From a virus: a stretch of 29,829 nucleotides of DNA. Positions 6,851 to 13,498 of this stretch are shown one piece after another. The stretch lies in IMG/VR virus record IMGVR_UViG_3300021130_000013, positions 1 to 29,829 of that record, one strand, 5' to 3'. Under the pieces are notes generated by a model. That model saw nothing but the letters and a program-made list of their open reading frames with translations. It made no database searches and was not told the origin of the DNA. The translations under genes and the position numbers were made by a program. Every line of letters begins with the position of its first letter. Position 1 is the stretch's first letter.

Positions 6851-6954
6851 GACAACACCTTCTGTCCTACCCAAAATAAAAAAATACCTGACAGACCAGT
6901 TAGGATAAAAAACGCAAGGATGCCAAAAGCAATTTTCATATCTTCCTTATTCAT
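6847..6954 (-). CDS. 35-residue single-span membrane protein
   Basis: A short frame beginning MNKEDMKIAFGILAFFILTG and ending FWVGQKVLS. A charged start is followed by about 22 hydrophobic residues and a short tail, as in a single-pass inner-membrane peptide. The start overlaps the stop of the upstream gene and its stop overlaps the start of the downstream gene, both as ATGA, which strongly supports it as a real gene despite its size. Function unknown; small phage membrane peptides often modulate host membrane enzymes or entry of other phages. Confidence 0.7.
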   Translation of the reverse strand: MNKEDMKIAFGILAFFILTGLSGIFLFWVGQKVLS

Positions 6955-7328
6955 TCCATCCCCCTGCCAATCTCAGCGGCGGCTCTCAAGATGGCTCTAC
7001 AGGTTGCGGCGTAGGGGTCATCACCGTAAACCTCAACAATTTCTGTCGGGTTTATTTCTCGCAGCGTGTCAGTTGTTCTACGTTGCTTTGTAATGACAGA
7101 GTGCCGATTCTCATGCTGATAAATAGGGTAAGGTGTGATGCTTATACCCAACTTCACTGCAAGTCTTAACGCGTCACCAGTCTCGATATTCAGGGGGTTC
7201 CAAAGAATAGGGCCGCCTGTGTTTAAGCCTTCGACCCAAAGATCACCATAAGATTGATGCCAACGACTCCATTCACCTTCAATCCCCGCCGCTTTTGCCG
7301 CGAGTTCTAGGAGTTCTTTGTCGCTCAT
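6951..7328 (-). CDS. Conserved phage accessory protein (WNPL...GDALRLAVKLG type)
   Basis: A 125-residue protein; the ATG at 7328 (MSDKELLELAAKAAGI) overlaps the previous stop (ATGA) and is preferred to a start five codons upstream. Hallmarks: N-terminal ELLELAAKAAG, central LWNPLNIETGDALRLAVKLG, C-terminal YAATCRAILRAAAEIGRGM. This layout is widespread in phages of proteobacteria, usually annotated only as hypothetical. No catalytic motif is seen. Confidence 0.8.
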   Translation of the reverse strand: MSDKELLELAAKAAGIEGEWSRWHQSYGDLWVEGLNTGGPILWNPLNIETGDALRLAVKLGISITPYPIYQHENRHSVITKQRRTTDTLREINPTEIVEVYGDDPYAATCRAILRAAAEIGRGME

Positions 7329-7612
7329 ACTTCCTCTTCCCATTCGATGCGGATGCAGGCGTTTCTCTTGATCCCCGCGTAGTTATCAGCAGACTCTTTG
7401 CTTGGATAAACGCAACAAGACACTTCCTCATTGGGATAAACATTCACCCACCCCTCTTTCTTCACGGTCTTGGGTTTGATGCGGAAAGTTTCAAATTCAT
7501 TTAATGGAGGTCCATACGTTGGTTGCCAAACGCCTAACGCTGTTTGATATTCAATCTCCTCACCGGCCGCCCACGCGACGATCACATCGTAGTGTTTGTG
7601 TTTAGTTCCCAT
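7325..7612 (-). CDS. Conserved phage protein (HAxxIxAWAxGxxIEY type)
   Basis: A 95-residue protein with the pattern KHKHYDVIVAWAAGEEIEY...GVWQPTYGPPLNEFETFRIKP, common in phage accessory regions and without known function. The first half is probably a small alpha/beta domain and the second carries paired cysteines (SCCVYP). It overlaps the upstream gene by 11 bases and the downstream gene by four. Confidence 0.75.
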   Translation of the reverse strand: MGTKHKHYDVIVAWAAGEEIEYQTALGVWQPTYGPPLNEFETFRIKPKTVKKEGWVNVYPNEEVSCCVYPSKESADNYAGIKRNACIRIEWEEEV

Positions 7613-7835
7613 TGGATTCCTCCAAGGCTTTCAGCGCGGCTCGGGCTTTATTGGTAGCGCAATTTGAGTCTCTTTCCTCAATGATTCCAGAATAGGCAAG
7701 CAACCCTTCCAACGCCTCAACCAACTTAAGAACAACATCCTCGCGGATGTAGGGAATATCCTCACTGCTACTTGTTTCGTTCCAATCGTACTTGGCCGAG
7801 TAAGCATCCATCCAAATCTTCTTCGGTGCTTCCAT
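7602..7835 (-). CDS. Small phage accessory protein (77 aa)
   Basis: The start is set by a very strong ribosome site, AGGAGG, six bases before the ATG at 7835 (MEAPKKIWMDAYSAKYDW). The frame extends another 39 codons upstream to a GTG at 7952, but that part has no comparable ribosome site. The pattern KIWMDA...PYIREDVVLKLVEALEGLL is typical of short phage proteins with an N-terminal beta strand pair and a C-terminal helix. Function unknown. Confidence 0.7.
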   Translation of the reverse strand: MEAPKKIWMDAYSAKYDWNETSSSEDIPYIREDVVLKLVEALEGLLAYSGIIEERDSNCATNKARAALKALEESNGN

Positions 7836-7986
7836 ATTTCCTCCTATAAGGAAGCGCACCATCCTTTGAAATCCCGTGATCGCCAGAACCGGGCGATGAT
7901 GCGCTTTCGTATAAAACTCATAAGGGATGGGACTGTTTTCGTGATCTTTCACACATCGGGCTGGCGACCGAGATCGTTATTCCAGT

Positions 7987-8197
7987 TCACCTCTTCCTCT
8001 GGAGATCAGCCCAGTATTCGAGGATCTTTAGGTCAAAGGAGTTATCGCGTTTACCTTTTATTCCCTATCCCATATTCAGGCGGTCCCTGAATCGTCCAGT
8101 CCCATCTCTTATAGGTGCCTGTCTTCCCAGGCTGCCAGGGGCTTTCGCAAGATCCCCAACTCGCACCACACTTACAGCGGTGGCTTGCTGTCCGGAC
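7987..8197 (-). pseudogene. Decayed small zinc-finger-like gene between gp49-like gene and the next operon part
   Basis: Directly after the amber stop of the gp49-like gene the same frame stays open for 48 codons (to a TAA at 8051-8053) with protein-like sequence: SHRCKCGASW, then YKRWDWTIQGPPEYGIGNKR. It has no ATG, GTG or TTG start of its own. At an A4 run just before the TAA, removing one A would join it to a second open frame (GKRDNSFDLKILEYWADLQ, ending QRKR, stop 7987-7989). I read this as a former gene broken by loss of the start and a one-base insertion; amber readthrough or a sequencing error are alternatives. The rest of the gap, 7836-7986, holds a 13-codon GTG frame (7949-7990) and a weak extension of the next gene. 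Confidence 0.5.
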
Positions 8198-8509
8198 CTA
8201 GACGGCGTCCTCAATCCAAACAATCTTTGACCTTGTCGGATCCGACTTACGATCTTGGTAAATCCGCTCTTTCAACAGGTATCCTTCAAGATCCCAGATC
8301 TTTTCCAGCGCGTTCTCGTAAGCAATCTCTTCGCCTGTTTTGCGATCAAAAACCGCAGGATCGATGCAGGCAGAAGAAGACGTCACAACAAAGCCGTTGA
8401 TCATGGTGATCGCGCAGATCGTCGTGGTGGTGTCCGGGATGATCGTATAACGGACCTTGTCGATCCGGGACTCAATGCGCTCCCGAGTGATTTTTATTCC
8501 GATACCCAT
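8198..8509 (-). CDS. N4 gp49 / Sf6 gene 66 family protein
   Basis: A 103-residue protein. The hallmark is the stretch ICAITMINGFVVTSSSACID, then AVFDRKTGEEIAYENALEKI and WDLEGYLLKERIY, matching the gp49/Sf6 66 family (NGF.V...SAC...F....G...A..NA...IW.LEGYLL). The family is common in phages; its biochemical role is not established. The ATG at 8509 lies two bases after the previous stop. The gene ends in TAG, after which the frame stays open for 48 more codons. Confidence 0.85.
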   Translation of the reverse strand: MGIGIKITRERIESRIDKVRYTIIPDTTTTICAITMINGFVVTSSSACIDPAVFDRKTGEEIAYENALEKIWDLEGYLLKERIYQDRKSDPTRSKIVWIEDAV

Positions 8510-8511
8510 GT

Positions 8512-9006
8512 TCACGGAACGATCTCCCAATCGTCTTCGAGGATGTCGGACTGGGATGCGAGCCAAGGGACGACTTCGTCATTGACGGTTTTCATAGCGA
8601 GGTAGGCTCGGTAGGGAACCATGTCGCCAAATACGCTTCTGGCTGCATCCGTCTGCGCTGGATATGAATTAGCGGGAACGTAGTAGATGAACATGCCCTT
8701 GCCATTCCATCCGGCCCGGGCAACCTTCTCGCCAGCCTTTAGGGCTTCGATGGCCGCGCCAAACGTCATGCCGCTAATCTCGCGGTAGGCGCGTTCGAAT
8801 ACCTCACTGGGCGACCAACTGACGTAACCGTCAAAGGCGTCGGTGTTTGTTTTCCCGCCATCGACGTACACAACAAGAAACCCCTTGTCGGATCCGTCTT
8901 CGTCTTCAGGAAGTTCCCAGCCCCTGAAAATGTTGTATTCCAAGCGGGTCATCGGCTTTGCGTTGATTCGCTTTGTGCCGATGTATTGCTTCATTTCTGG
9001 ATTCAC
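8512..9006 (-). CDS. Tad2-like (former DUF2829) domain protein with N-terminal phage domain; candidate anti-Thoeris protein
   Basis: A 164-residue protein. The C-terminal half, from about residue 79, is MTFGAAIEALKAGEKVARAG, WNGKGMFIYYVP, VPYRAYLAMKT and VPWLASQSDILEDDWEIV, the full DUF2829 pattern, now known as the Thoeris anti-defence 2 (Tad2) family. Characterised Tad2 proteins bind and sequester cyclic ADP-ribose signal molecules made by Thoeris and so block abortive defence. Residues 1-75 (MTRLEYNIFRGWELPEDEDG...YVSWSPSEVFERAYRE) are a separate domain often found alone or fused in phages. Start: GTG at 9006, because AGGAGA sits upstream at the right distance; an ATG four codons on lacks one. 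Binding of a nucleotide signal is inference from family. Confidence 0.85.
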   Translation of the reverse strand: MNPEMKQYIGTKRINAKPMTRLEYNIFRGWELPEDEDGSDKGFLVVYVDGGKTNTDAFDGYVSWSPSEVFERAYREISGMTFGAAIEALKAGEKVARAGWNGKGMFIYYVPANSYPAQTDAARSVFGDMVPYRAYLAMKTVNDEVVPWLASQSDILEDDWEIVP

Positions 9007-9033
9007 TTACGTTTCTCCTGTGGTTGATATGCG

Positions 9034-9234
9034 CTATACCGTGGGATCGGTAACAGCTTCGTAGATCCAATAACCCAGACTGTCCCAGGTTCCCTCGATC
9101 AGTCGCTCTCGATGAAGGTCAGCCATTTCCTTAGCAACCTCCCTGCTTGTCTTCCCAAGAATGAAAGCCATCTGAGCCGCCGATACTTGGCGACCAACAA
9201 TGTGCTTCAGGATCTGTTTGCGTAGCTCGGTCAT
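9034..9234 (-). CDS. Small winged-helix DNA-binding protein (66 aa)
   Basis: The sequence ILKHIVGRQVSAAQMAFILG followed by TSREVAKEMADLHRERLIEG and GYWIYEAV is a compact winged helix: three helices, then a beta hairpin. It may regulate phage genes or replace a larger regulator. The ATG overlaps the stop of the upstream endonuclease gene (ATGA). Confidence 0.7.
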   Translation of the reverse strand: MTELRKQILKHIVGRQVSAAQMAFILGKTSREVAKEMADLHRERLIEGTWDSLGYWIYEAVTDPTV

Positions 9235-9728
9235 GCTGCTTCCTCTAGGAGGCGATCTATTGATGCAAACTGGTGGTGCTTCTTTTTTGCTTCGACATAA
9301 GCGGCTCTGGCTTCAGCTTCAGTATCAAAATTACCAAGAAACATTTGACGACCATTAACCCGTATAGATGAAAAAAACCGGCCAGATTTCAACCTATAGG
9401 CACCTTTTCTTGTTTTAGCTATGTTCTGAGCATTCTGGTATTGCTCGCATTCCCGAAGGTTGGCGATCCTGTTGTCAGTCCTCACTCCGTTAATGTGATC
9501 GATAAACAAAGGCCATTTCCCATGAACATAAAAGTAAGCAAGCCTATGCTGCATGTACCTTTTTCCAAGGATGTAAATTCGAAGGTATCCAAATTTGTGA
9601 GTAGAATCGCAAGTCGCGCCAATCTTTCTATTGCTGGTCCCAATAATCTTCTTTCTTGTAAAGACTCCAGTGTCTGGATCGTAAGAAAGTAGATCCAGAA
9701 GTTGTTTGTGCGTAATTGCATTGCTCAT
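9231..9728 (-). CDS. HNH homing endonuclease with AP2-type DNA-binding domain
   Basis: A 165-residue protein. The N-terminal part (about 5-60) is a DNA-contacting domain found in front of HNH_3 nucleases (LLSYDPDTGVFTRKK). The HNH core is MQHRLAYFYVHGKWPLFIDH, INGVRTDNRIANLREC, with the paired His and the catalytic-type Asn. An AP2-like domain follows (GAYRLKSGRFFSSIRVNGRQ, FLGNFDTEAEARAAY). Such enzymes cut a phage target site and spread by repair. It has four-base overlaps with ninB upstream and with the winged-helix gene downstream, so it inserted, or was kept, without disturbing operon coupling. Confidence 0.9.
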   Translation of the reverse strand: MSNAITHKQLLDLLSYDPDTGVFTRKKIIGTSNRKIGATCDSTHKFGYLRIYILGKRYMQHRLAYFYVHGKWPLFIDHINGVRTDNRIANLRECEQYQNAQNIAKTRKGAYRLKSGRFFSSIRVNGRQMFLGNFDTEAEARAAYVEAKKKHHQFASIDRLLEEAA

Positions 9729-10165
9729 TCGGATTCATCCTCTTCATACAAAACAATTCCATGTTCGGCGCACCATGCCTCAACGTATGCAATAAGGCTG
9801 GCTGCGCGCTTCTTTCCCATTTTTGCCGTCGATTCCCTGACGTTTATGAGCTCACCCTCAAGCCCTGCAATAAGCTCTGGCTTCATGTTTGTCGCGATTG
9901 CGTGTCCACTTACAAACAACAATTTCCATTGGGCCGCCGTCCTTGGCTTTCCCATCCACTCGACATTGCTTTTGGCTACGTCAGAGCAGATCGCGTGGAA
10001 CTTCGCGTTCTGTGGCAAGCTACGTTTTTGGGCATAAACCCCAACCGTTACCTCTAAAGGGGCCCCAGACTCAGCCTGGCCTTGCCAGCATTTCAAAATG
10101 CCCCAGAGCGCCTCTGCATCCCATGGGTTTCGCAAAATGAAGCGCTGGCTTCTTTCCTCGCTCAT
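9725..10165 (-). CDS. ninB: NinB-family recombination protein (lambda Orf-like)
   Basis: A 146-residue protein matching NinB/Orf: an N-terminal RNPWDAEALWGILKCW, the conserved KRSLPQNAKFHAICSDVA, VEWMGKPRTAAQWKLLFVSG and a C-terminal STAKMGKKRAASLIAYVEAW plus AEHGI. Lambda Orf/NinB binds single-stranded DNA and SSB and can stand in for host RecFOR functions, loading annealing proteins. Its place beside bet and exonuclease genes fits. The start overlaps the stop of the 84-residue gene (ATGA). Confidence 0.9.
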   Translation of the reverse strand: MSEERSQRFILRNPWDAEALWGILKCWQGQAESGAPLEVTVGVYAQKRSLPQNAKFHAICSDVAKSNVEWMGKPRTAAQWKLLFVSGHAIATNMKPELIAGLEGELINVRESTAKMGKKRAASLIAYVEAWCAEHGIVLYEEDESE

Positions 10166-10416
10166 TCAGCGCCTGCAAACTCCTGAAGCTCGACCAAAAG
10201 CTCGCTGATGTTGTCGGCCTCGCTCTTGGTGTCTTCGGTCTTGTCGGCAGCCAGGGCTTTGATGACCTTCCGCAGAATCGACTTGTCGACAAACGTCGCT
10301 TTGCTGACAGATTCAATGCCTGCTGTGAACTTCAAGGCCGCATCGGCGCGCTCCGTGTTAAGAGCCAAAAGCTCGGGAATGCACTCTTTAAGAGCGGTCA
10401 AATTGACGTGATTCAT
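10162..10416 (-). CDS. Hypothetical helical protein between exonuclease and ninB (84 aa)
   Basis: All-helical, charged, with no transmembrane part (NLTALKECIPELLALNTERA ... SKATFVDKSILRKVIKALAA ... NISELLVELQEF). The ATG overlaps the exonuclease stop (TAATG). I do not recognise it. Its position between exonuclease and NinB suggests a recombination accessory, but nothing in the sequence proves it. Confidence 0.65.
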   Translation of the reverse strand: MNHVNLTALKECIPELLALNTERADAALKFTAGIESVSKATFVDKSILRKVIKALAADKTEDTKSEADNISELLVELQEFAGAE

Positions 10417-11981
10417 TACGCTGCTTCCTTGATGGCTGTTTGAGCCTTGAATTTTTCGTACTCGATCAGGATTCCCCTGATGCGCGAGTGATCCTTGAAG
10501 TCATGGAGCTTCAGGAATTCGAGAATGTGCGGCTGGTGATCAATGACGGCCGCCTGTTTGATCTCTGCGGTATCGGCTTTTGGGGCTTCAGCGGGCGCCG
10601 CAACAACCGACTCCGCGGCAACTTCAGCAATAACCGCAGCTGCAGCAGACTGCTCACGCTCTTTGCGCTGGGCCTCGATCTGAGTTTCAATCTCTTTCTG
10701 CTTTTTCTGGATCTCCGCCTCTTGTCGCTCTTGCTCTTCGCGGATCCGCAGCTGAAGGATGGCGTTGAAATCATCCGTGGGCTTGAGGCAAAGGGCGGCA
10801 AAATCGGGGAACAGGTGCTTGTGATCCTTGGCAGCTTCCCTGTTAGCCTCGATCAGTCGCGCCTTGTCGTTCGCCTCGATCTTGGAATTGGCTAAAACGG
10901 TAGCAAGCGCATCCTTGATGCTGGCAACGGTCTTCTTGCCCTTGATCGCGTCTGCGAATGGCGCGGAGATATTCCAGGCAATAAAACCAATCCGATCGAA
11001 AATCGTTTTGACGTATTCGTCTAGCGCTTTCTGAGCCTTTTGAACCAGCTCCAGGCGGATCGCTTCCTTGCGGGTCTTTACCAGTTTGTCGAGCGTCAAT
11101 CGCTTTTGACGGGCTATCTCGCTGATCTCATCGATGGCGCGGAAGAGGGCGTCAATCGATTCAGTCTGTGACAGCGCATGATCCTTGGCTGCAGTCAGGC
11201 GATCCTCAACCTCCTTGCAGAACTTCGCAGTCTTCTCAGCGTCCGCAAAATCTTCGTCAGACTGAAGATCGGTCTTAATCCCTTCGAATACTGCGACCGC
11301 ATGAGATTTGAACGCATCGATGTTGGATGCTGTCACCATGCCAGTGACTTCGATCCGTAGGGCGGGGAGGGCTTCAGGGGCTTTGCCTACTGCAGCGGTC
11401 TGCGCCTCAGTGTGTTCGAAAGCATCCAGATCCAGCTGAAACTGATCCCAGCCATCACGGATTCGTTGCTGATATTCCTGATGCGGAATGACCCACATGT
11501 ATTCGCAGTTATCTTCAGTCCCATTTGACGTCATAAAGAGCAGCTTTTCAGCGCCAGTAATTAGCAGGATCTGCTGTGCTTGCGGCCAATGATGATCTGG
11601 CAGCACCCCATTGCGGAGTGATTCAGCAAGTTCGCGATTGAACTGTTTATGCTCCCATGCCACGTCTTCCATCATCGTGATACCGTCGCAAGAACACGAA
11701 AGGTGTCCGAACGAGTAAGTGGCCGGAAAGAGGTCTTCACCGATAATCTTCTCGGCAATGACGCGACCCAAGGGCTCAACCTCATGTCCGCGATCAAAGA
11801 TCTTCTGAAGGGCAGGGGATACGTCAGGCGCGACACCTGTTTTCTTGAGCTTCAAAAGGTCGGTGCGCGACATGTAAGGACTGATGCCCAGCATGGCGCT
11901 GGCTTCGCTGGCTCCGTAATGGGATGCTCGGAACTGGTGCCAAGACTCGGATCCCTGAATAAGTGTGTGGGTTTGTTTCAC
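10416..11981 (-). CDS. YqaJ/lambda-exonuclease-type recombinase with ~300-residue C-terminal extension
   Basis: A 521-residue protein. Residues 8-200 are the YqaJ/lambda Exo nuclease domain: GSESWHQFRASHYGASEASA, a conserved Glu-rich helix (RGHEVEPLGR), and the catalytic set D99 (CDGI), E110 and K112 (WEHKQ), then HWPQAQQ. It digests one strand of double-stranded ends and hands the other to the annealase from the gene just upstream. Lambda Exo has 226 residues, so the remainder is an extension: long helices (about 240-330), a Glu/Gln/Lys coiled coil (REEQERQEAEIQKKQKEIET), an Ala-rich linker and a small C-terminal domain. The start GTG at 11981 overlaps the bet stop (GTGA). Confidence 0.9.
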   Translation of the reverse strand: MKQTHTLIQGSESWHQFRASHYGASEASAMLGISPYMSRTDLLKLKKTGVAPDVSPALQKIFDRGHEVEPLGRVIAEKIIGEDLFPATYSFGHLSCSCDGITMMEDVAWEHKQFNRELAESLRNGVLPDHHWPQAQQILLITGAEKLLFMTSNGTEDNCEYMWVIPHQEYQQRIRDGWDQFQLDLDAFEHTEAQTAAVGKAPEALPALRIEVTGMVTASNIDAFKSHAVAVFEGIKTDLQSDEDFADAEKTAKFCKEVEDRLTAAKDHALSQTESIDALFRAIDEISEIARQKRLTLDKLVKTRKEAIRLELVQKAQKALDEYVKTIFDRIGFIAWNISAPFADAIKGKKTVASIKDALATVLANSKIEANDKARLIEANREAAKDHKHLFPDFAALCLKPTDDFNAILQLRIREEQERQEAEIQKKQKEIETQIEAQRKEREQSAAAAVIAEVAAESVVAAPAEAPKADTAEIKQAAVIDHQPHILEFLKLHDFKDHSRIRGILIEYEKFKAQTAIKEAA

Positions 11982-12727
11982 GCTGCTTCTCCTTCGCTTT
12001 TGATAGCCAGCTCGATGTCGTAGATCGCGTTGACCTGATGTTCGGTCAGGGTGTTTTTCGTTAATACAAAACCAATGACTTCGTCAGCTGTTTTGCCTTT
12101 CTTGATCCATCCTTCAAATTTAGGAGTGGCTTCAATAAATGCCTCATCGGTGTAACCGGGCAATAAATCGGCGGATCTTGAGGGCTCGGGTTGAGCGGAT
12201 GGAATGACCTTTTCTGATGCTTCTAGGATGCGATCAGCTTCGTCCTGGTCGTAGATTCCGGTGTACCCAAAAGCGAGGCGCGCAGCCTGTATCAAAGCCT
12301 TGTGTCGCAGCATTCTCTTGGGGTGTGAGACCCAGGGCCCGACGTTGGCGCGCTTGCACTCGGACATGTATTCGGTGACCTTGATCGGTCGGCTGCGATC
12401 CTTGCGGTATACGATGCACGTGCAGGCCTCGTCAGTCTGTTCAAACTCCAAACCGTCAAACTGAGAGTGCTCGTTAATGATTCGGCTCCAGCCATCCACG
12501 CCAACAACCGGAACAATCCCGTTGTTTTTGTCTGGAAAAGCGTAGATTTCTCGGGTCCAAGGATTCAGCCCGTACTGATTCGCAACCACCATCAATGCCG
12601 TCATTTGTGCGTCAGAGACCTGACCTTTGAATGCGGTTGCCTTGAGGGTGTCGATCAGCTGGCTGCCGTCACCCATGTTCAGCTTGGTTGCAAGCTGATT
12701 CGTTAAAGTCGTAAGCGCGTTGCTCAT
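11978..12727 (-). CDS. bet: RecT/Redβ-family single-strand annealing protein
   Basis: A 249-residue protein close to lambda Bet in length. Hallmarks: an N-terminal TLKATAFKGQVSDAQMTALM, VVANQYGLNPWTREIYAFPD and VVGVDGWSRIINEHSQFDGL, then CKRANVGPWVSHPKRMLRHK, ALIQAARLAFGYTGIYDQDE. It anneals complementary strands exposed by the coupled exonuclease and feeds phage recombination and concatemer formation. The C-terminal 70 residues are the more variable part that in Bet contacts exonuclease and SSB. No strong ribosome site precedes the ATG. Confidence 0.93.
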   Translation of the reverse strand: MSNALTTLTNQLATKLNMGDGSQLIDTLKATAFKGQVSDAQMTALMVVANQYGLNPWTREIYAFPDKNNGIVPVVGVDGWSRIINEHSQFDGLEFEQTDEACTCIVYRKDRSRPIKVTEYMSECKRANVGPWVSHPKRMLRHKALIQAARLAFGYTGIYDQDEADRILEASEKVIPSAQPEPSRSADLLPGYTDEAFIEATPKFEGWIKKGKTADEVIGFVLTKNTLTEHQVNAIYDIELAIKSEGEAA

Positions 12728-12856
12728 GTTTGTTCTCGCTGATTGATCGAATTCTTTGTAATTGACCGGCCCACGTTTTCCAGGGAACTGCCTCGGAGGG
12801 CTAACTGGCTCTCTGTCCGGTCTGCGGGATAAGCCTCTAACCGCCGTAGCTCGCGT

Positions 12857-12988
12857 TTATGCGCGTCTCGCTGAAATCAAGCGGCATTCCGTATCGCGCG
12901 CCTTCTGTACCGCGCTGAATGCCTTGGCAAACTGCCGCTCAAACTGCCAAGTCAGATATCGGATGTAGATCCGCCGAATCGTTCTCAT
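12857..12988 (-). CDS. Small basic protein (43 aa)
   Basis: A short frame, MRTIRRIYIRYLTWQFERQF then AKAFSAVQKARDTECRLISA and RRA. It is highly basic and helical, like several short phage proteins near Red genes. The ATG overlaps the stop of the upstream 58-residue frame (ATGA). The gap from here to bet (12728-12856) contains no frame with a start; it holds only the bet leader. Confidence 0.55.
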   Translation of the reverse strand: MRTIRRIYIRYLTWQFERQFAKAFSAVQKARDTECRLISARRA

Positions 12989-13161
12989 GGTTTGGGCTCC
13001 GTCCGAATGAAAGCGTTGACTTTCTGCGCCTCGCTGAAAAAGTCGTGACTTTCGAATTCGTAAGAAAGGGATTTGAGGGCATCGATGCGCGCCTCATAAA
13101 CAAAGCGCTTGGGATGGAAGCCTGAGCGCTTGGCTAGTTTCCAGAGGTAGTTCCAGGTCAT
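12985..13161 (-). CDS. Small hypothetical protein (58 aa)
   Basis: A frame beginning MTWNYLWKLAKRSGFHPKRF and ending VNAFIRTEPKP. Overlaps of four bases (ATGA) on both sides place it firmly in the left operon. Helical and basic at the start; function unknown. Confidence 0.6.
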   Translation of the reverse strand: MTWNYLWKLAKRSGFHPKRFVYEARIDALKSLSYEFESHDFFSEAQKVNAFIRTEPKP

Positions 13162-13289
13162 TTCTGCGCCACCTGAACGGATCCTTGTTCCATTTTTTCC
13201 GCTTCAAGCTGATCCATTCGGCCTAGCGCAATAAGACAGCCCAGCATCACAAGCAGGGCAATCACTTGGTTTTCTGTTGTGCGTTCCAT
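13158..13289 (-). CDS. First gene of the left operon: 43-residue single-span membrane protein
   Basis: The longer in-frame ORF starts at 13445, but that would lie upstream of the pL transcription start. The ATG at 13289 has a GGAG ribosome site seven bases away. The product starts MERTTENQVIALLVMLGCLI, has one membrane span, and ends in a charged tail (MDQLEAEKMEQGSVQVAQK). Being first after pL, it would be made very early. Function unknown. Confidence 0.65.
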   Translation of the reverse strand: MERTTENQVIALLVMLGCLIALGRMDQLEAEKMEQGSVQVAQK

Positions 13290-13393
13290 CAGGTTCTCCA
13301 AAAAAACACCCCCTGTCCTTGTGTGTCCTGAATGAAGCCATTCAACTGACAGGCCCTTGTTGCATCCGGCGCTGGCCTGGGCAGCTAGGGGGC

Positions 13394-13444
13394 GGAGACA
13401 AATATACACAACGTATATTCTTGGTGTCAACATGGCGTATATCA
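13394..13444 (-). promoter_or_regulatory. Leftward early promoter pL with repressor operators
   Basis: On the minus strand: -35 TTGACA (13425-13430), an 18-base spacer and -10 TATATT (13401-13406), predicted start near 13394. Operator 1 is a perfect inverted repeat AATATAC-ACAAC-GTATATT (13401-13419) lying over the -10. A weaker second site, TCAAC-ATGGC-GTATA (13427-13441), is centred 24 bases away over the -35. Bound repressor would block polymerase. The roughly 105-base leader contains a hairpin TGAATG-GCTT-CATTCA (about 13325-13340). Confidence 0.85.
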
Positions 13445-13450
13445 TGAGGC

Positions 13451-13473
13451 AAAAAAAATCCCGCCGAAGCGGG
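13451..13473 (-). terminator. Intrinsic terminator after the repressor gene
   Basis: On the minus strand: stem CCCGC, loop TTCG, stem GCGGG, then A and eight T. It separates the repressor transcript from pL, which starts just downstream. Confidence 0.9.
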
Positions 13474-13498
13474 TTGGGGGGTTTTTAAGCCCTTTGGT

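Noticed and set aside
7866-8090. Plus-strand frame of 74 codons in the gap upstream of the 77-residue gene
   Set aside because: No ribosome site, basic and Ser/Arg-rich like an antisense shadow, and opposite to a tightly coupled operon.
12762-13125. Plus-strand frames of 68 codons opposite the 43- and 58-residue genes
   Set aside because: The minus-strand genes have ATGA overlaps with neighbours; the plus-strand frames have no start signals.
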